NCBI GenBank assembly: GCA_023423605.1
Contig: JAFAFF010000327.1
Coordinates: 1 to 7,150, forward strand
Source of the DNA: Pseudomonadota bacterium
Lineage (GTDB): Bacteria; Pseudomonadota; Gammaproteobacteria; Xanthomonadales; Xanthomonadaceae
DNA length: 7,150 nt
Direction: 5' to 3'
The notes under the pieces were generated by a model, which was not told the DNA's origin, made no database searches, and was given only the letters and a program-made list of their open reading frames with translations. Below, one piece after another: positions 5,463 through 7,150 of the stretch (positions within the stretch are counted from its first letter, which is position 1; the number at the start of each line of letters is the position of its first letter). A program made the translations under genes and the position numbers.

Positions 5463-5530
5463 CCACCTGGCTGATGGTCGGCACCCATCTGGCTGATGGT
5501 TGCCACCTGCCTGATGGTCGGCACCCACAC
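5460..5530. repeat. Short degenerate tandem repeat, about 22 bp unit, between flgN and the kinase gene
   Basis: Two units of 22 bases (5460-5481 and 5482-5503) agree at 19 of 22 positions, with core CTGGCTGATGGT. A third, 18-base unit (5504-5521) lacks 4 bases but ends in the same CTGATGGTCGG. A partial fourth (5522-5530) starts CACCCA. The array lies inside the 127-base gap and directly abuts the 9-bp hairpin. No coding content was recognised. Confidence 0.75.
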
Positions 5531-5553
5531 AACCGTGGTCACCCCCACGTATA

Positions 5554-6792
5554 GTGGAGTCTGCTTCCACGACCGCTGGTTTCGCCGTGCCTGCCACCGC
5601 CACGTTCCTGCCACCTCCCCATGTATTGCAGGCCTTGCTGAGCCCGCTGCGCGAAGGCCTGCTGCTGTTCACCGATGATGACAGGGTGCTGCTGGCCAAT
5701 ACGGCAGTGGACGTGCTGCTGGGCGAGGACGCTACCGATGCGTCGGCCGCGCAGCGCCTGCGCGCCCTGCTGCCGCCGGATGCCCTGGCCACGGCACGCC
5801 AGCACGGGCACTGGGCCGGCAGCCTGCTGATGGGCGAGGGCGTGGTGACCGCACAGGTCTACCATCATCGCGAGCCGGAAACCGGCTATTACCTGGGCCT
5901 GTTCCGCCGCATCGAAGGCCAGGAAGACTACGAGCGCGAGCTGCAGCAGCGGCACGCGGAGCTCCGCCAGGCCTACCTGCGCCTCAATGGCGCGCAGGAG
6001 AAACTGCTGCAGTCGGAGAAGATGGCCTCCATCGGCCAGCTCGCCGCCGGCGTGGCCCATGAGATCAACAATCCCATCGGCTACGTGCACTCCAACCTTG
6101 GCAGCCTGCAGGAATACCTGCGCAGCCTGTTCACGGTGATCGAAGCCTATGAGCGTGCGCTGCGCGCCCCCGACCCGAAGCTGCTGATCCCGGAAATCGA
6201 CGATATCCGCGATCGCCTGGACATCGATTTCATCAGTCGCGACCTGCCGCAGCTGATGGCCGAATCACGCGAAGGCATCGAGCGGGTGACACGCATCGTC
6301 CGCGACCTCAAGGACTTTTCATATTCCGGCCGCGACGAATCGTGGAAGCTGGTGGACCTGCACGCCGGCCTGGAATCGACCATCAACATCATCTGGAACG
6401 AACTCAAGTACAAGGTGAACCTGGTACGCGAATTCGGCCAGCTGCCGCTGGTGGAGTGCCTGCCGTCCGAGCTCAACCAGGTGTACATGAACCTGCTGCT
6501 CAATGCCGGGCATGCCATCGCCGATCGCGGCACCATCACCGTGCGCAGCGGCGTGGACGGCGACCACGTGTGGGTGGAGTTCGAAGACACCGGCGGCGGC
6601 ATTTCGCCGGAGCTTCGCCAGCGTATCTTCGATCCGTTTTTCACCACCAAGCCGGTGGGCAGCGGTACCGGCCTGGGCCTGTCCATCTCCTACAACATCA
6701 TCAACAAGCACAACGGGCGCATTGATCTGGACAGCACCCAGGGCGTTGGCTCGCGCTTCCGCGTGGTGCTGCCGATCAAGCAGCCCCGGTAG
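5554..6792 (+). CDS. Soluble PAS-domain sensor histidine kinase
   Basis: This is a two-component kinase expected to autophosphorylate on His and pass the phosphate to a response regulator. There are 412 residues from a GTG start. No membrane segment or signal peptide is visible, so it is probably cytoplasmic. Order of parts: a PAS-like sensor (about 25-120, with [18 protein letters not shown]); a coiled-coil linker (about 122-155); the H-box [19 protein letters not shown] with H169; a helix-rich stretch with an inserted [20 protein letters not shown] (about 207-226); the N-box [16 protein letters not shown] (307-322); the G1 box DTGGGI (345-350); DPFFTTKP (360-367); and GTGLGLSI (371-378). 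All catalytic motifs are intact. There is no Shine-Dalgarno before the GTG; a GTG at 5587 is an alternative start. The TAG stop lies inside a GTAG repeat. The likely partner is the regulator converging from the right, but a link to motility is only positional. Confidence 0.9.
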   Translation: MESASTTAGFAVPATATFLPPPHVLQALLSPLREGLLLFTDDDRVLLANTAVDVLLGEDATDASAAQRLRALLPPDALATARQHGHWAGSLLMGEGVVTAQVYHHREPETGYYLGLFRRIEGQEDYERELQQRHAELRQAYLRLNGAQEKLLQSEKMASIGQLAAGVAHEINNPIGYVHSNLGSLQEYLRSLFTVIEAYERALRAPDPKLLIPEIDDIRDRLDIDFISRDLPQLMAESREGIERVTRIVRDLKDFSYSGRDESWKLVDLHAGLESTINIIWNELKYKVNLVREFGQLPLVECLPSELNQVYMNLLLNAGHAIADRGTITVRSGVDGDHVWVEFEDTGGGISPELRQRIFDPFFTTKPVGSGTGLGLSISYNIINKHNGRIDLDSTQGVGSRFRVVLPIKQPR

Positions 6793-6811
6793 CGCCCGCC
6801 GCTGGCCGGCA
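6788..6811 (+). repeat. GTAG repeat (SMAG-like, imperfect) providing the kinase stop codon, copy C1
   Basis: GGTAG is followed by CGCCCGCC, loop GCT, GGCCGGCA, an imperfect stem with six of eight pairs. It is a second sequence type, with GCCGGCC-like arms, distinct from the cheV-flanking copies. The TAG at 6790-6792 is the stop codon of the histidine kinase. A separate 7-bp inverted repeat (GCACCGG, loop TACAAG, CCGGTGC, at 6812-6831) follows and could fold into its own hairpin between the convergent genes. Confidence 0.7.
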
Positions 6812-6848
6812 GCACCGGTACAAGCCGGTGCCCTGCGCACGCCTGCTC

Positions 6849-6863
6849 CTGGCCGGCACTACC
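6849..6863 (-). repeat. GTAG half-repeat (SMAG-like) providing the regulator stop codon, copy C2
   Basis: On the minus strand GGTAG is followed by TGCCGGCC, the usual left arm of this repeat type, but no matching right arm follows, so it looks like a partial copy. It is inverted relative to C1: the 13-base left arms agree at 11 positions and could pair across the intergenic region. The TAG (6861-6859) ends the response regulator gene. Confidence 0.65.
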
Positions 6864-7150
6864 ATTGCGGGTTTTCGCCGCCGTCGCTGGGTTCCACCGC
6901 GACCGGTCCGGCATTGCTGCGCCGCTGTTCCTCATACGTGCGGAACGCCTGGTGGATATGCTTGCGCAGCTCGTCATCGTTCCACGGCTTGGTAAGGAAG
7001 CGATAGATCGCGCCGCGGTTGATCGCATCGGTCACCGTGTTGAGGTCGGTGTACCCGGACAGCACCAGGCGGATGGTGTCCGGGTAGAGCATCTTCACCC
7101 GGCCCAGGAACTCGGTGCCGCTCATGTCGCTCATGCGCTGGTCGGACAGG
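6859..7150 (-). CDS. Response regulator, receiver domain (N-terminal part outside the window)
   Basis: The stop is at 6859 and the frame is open through the right edge, so about 97 C-terminal residues are visible. The first complete residues read LSDQRMSDMSG, in which the Asp (codon 7143-7141) matches the phospho-acceptor of receiver domains. Then come LVLSGYTD with the conserved switch Ser, and FLTKPW with the conserved Lys. A short polar tail (EQRRSNAGPVAVEPSDGGENPQW) ends the protein, so no DNA-binding, HD-GYP or GGDEF output domain follows the receiver. It is therefore a stand-alone receiver or one with an N-terminal domain outside the window. The internal ATG at 7134 is not a credible start because it lies after the phospho-Asp. 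It converges with the kinase gene, which is its likely but unproven partner. Confidence 0.88.
   Translation of the reverse strand, partial: LSDQRMSDMSGTEFLGRVKMLYPDTIRLVLSGYTDLNTVTDAINRGAIYRFLTKPWNDDELRKHIHQAFRTYEEQRRSNAGPVAVEPSDGGENPQW

Noticed and set aside
5460..5530. Possible CRISPR-like array
   Set aside because: The units are contiguous with no spacers, diverged and only about three in number; this is a small tandem repeat.

Overview
The window looks like a chromosomal piece of a high-GC gammaproteobacterium of the Xanthomonadaceae, most likely Stenotrophomonas. The evidence is the flagellar gene content and order, the GC-rich third codon positions, and several short palindromic repeats that begin with GTAG. 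These repeats match the REP-like SMAG elements known from Stenotrophomonas maltophilia. The genus is inferred from sequence features; no database search was run.

Layout. From the left edge to 2714, on the minus strand and transcribed leftward, lie flgB, flgC, flgD and flgE, the proximal rod, hook-cap and hook genes. They are tightly spaced, and flgE runs off the left edge. cheV (2901-3842, minus) sits upstream of flgB and has a pair of GTAG palindromes on each side. flgA (4054-4716), flgM (4792-5094) and flgN (5091-5426) run rightward on the plus strand: P-ring chaperone, anti-sigma-28 factor and secretion chaperone. A short repeat-rich spacer (5427-5553) follows. Next is a soluble PAS-type sensor histidine kinase (5554-6792, plus), which converges on the 3' part of a response regulator gene (6859 to the right edge, minus).

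Regulation readable from the sequence. flgB and flgA each have a consensus sigma-54 (-24/-12) promoter sharing an identical 17-base core, placed almost the same distance from the start codon. flgM has its own sigma-28 (FliA-type) promoter in the flgA-flgM gap. This fits the known flagellar hierarchy. Sigma-54 and its activator start rod, hook and P-ring assembly. FlgM holds FliA until the hook-basal body is finished and FlgM is exported. The sigma-28 promoter then maintains flgM and flgN.

The genes themselves are ordinary members of known families. I found no credible evidence for an undescribed system. The observations most worth following are in the non-coding DNA: the duplicated sigma-54 promoter core, the GTAG pairs that bracket cheV and sit upstream of both sigma-54 promoters, and the use of the TAG inside two GTAG elements as the stop codons of the convergent kinase and regulator genes.
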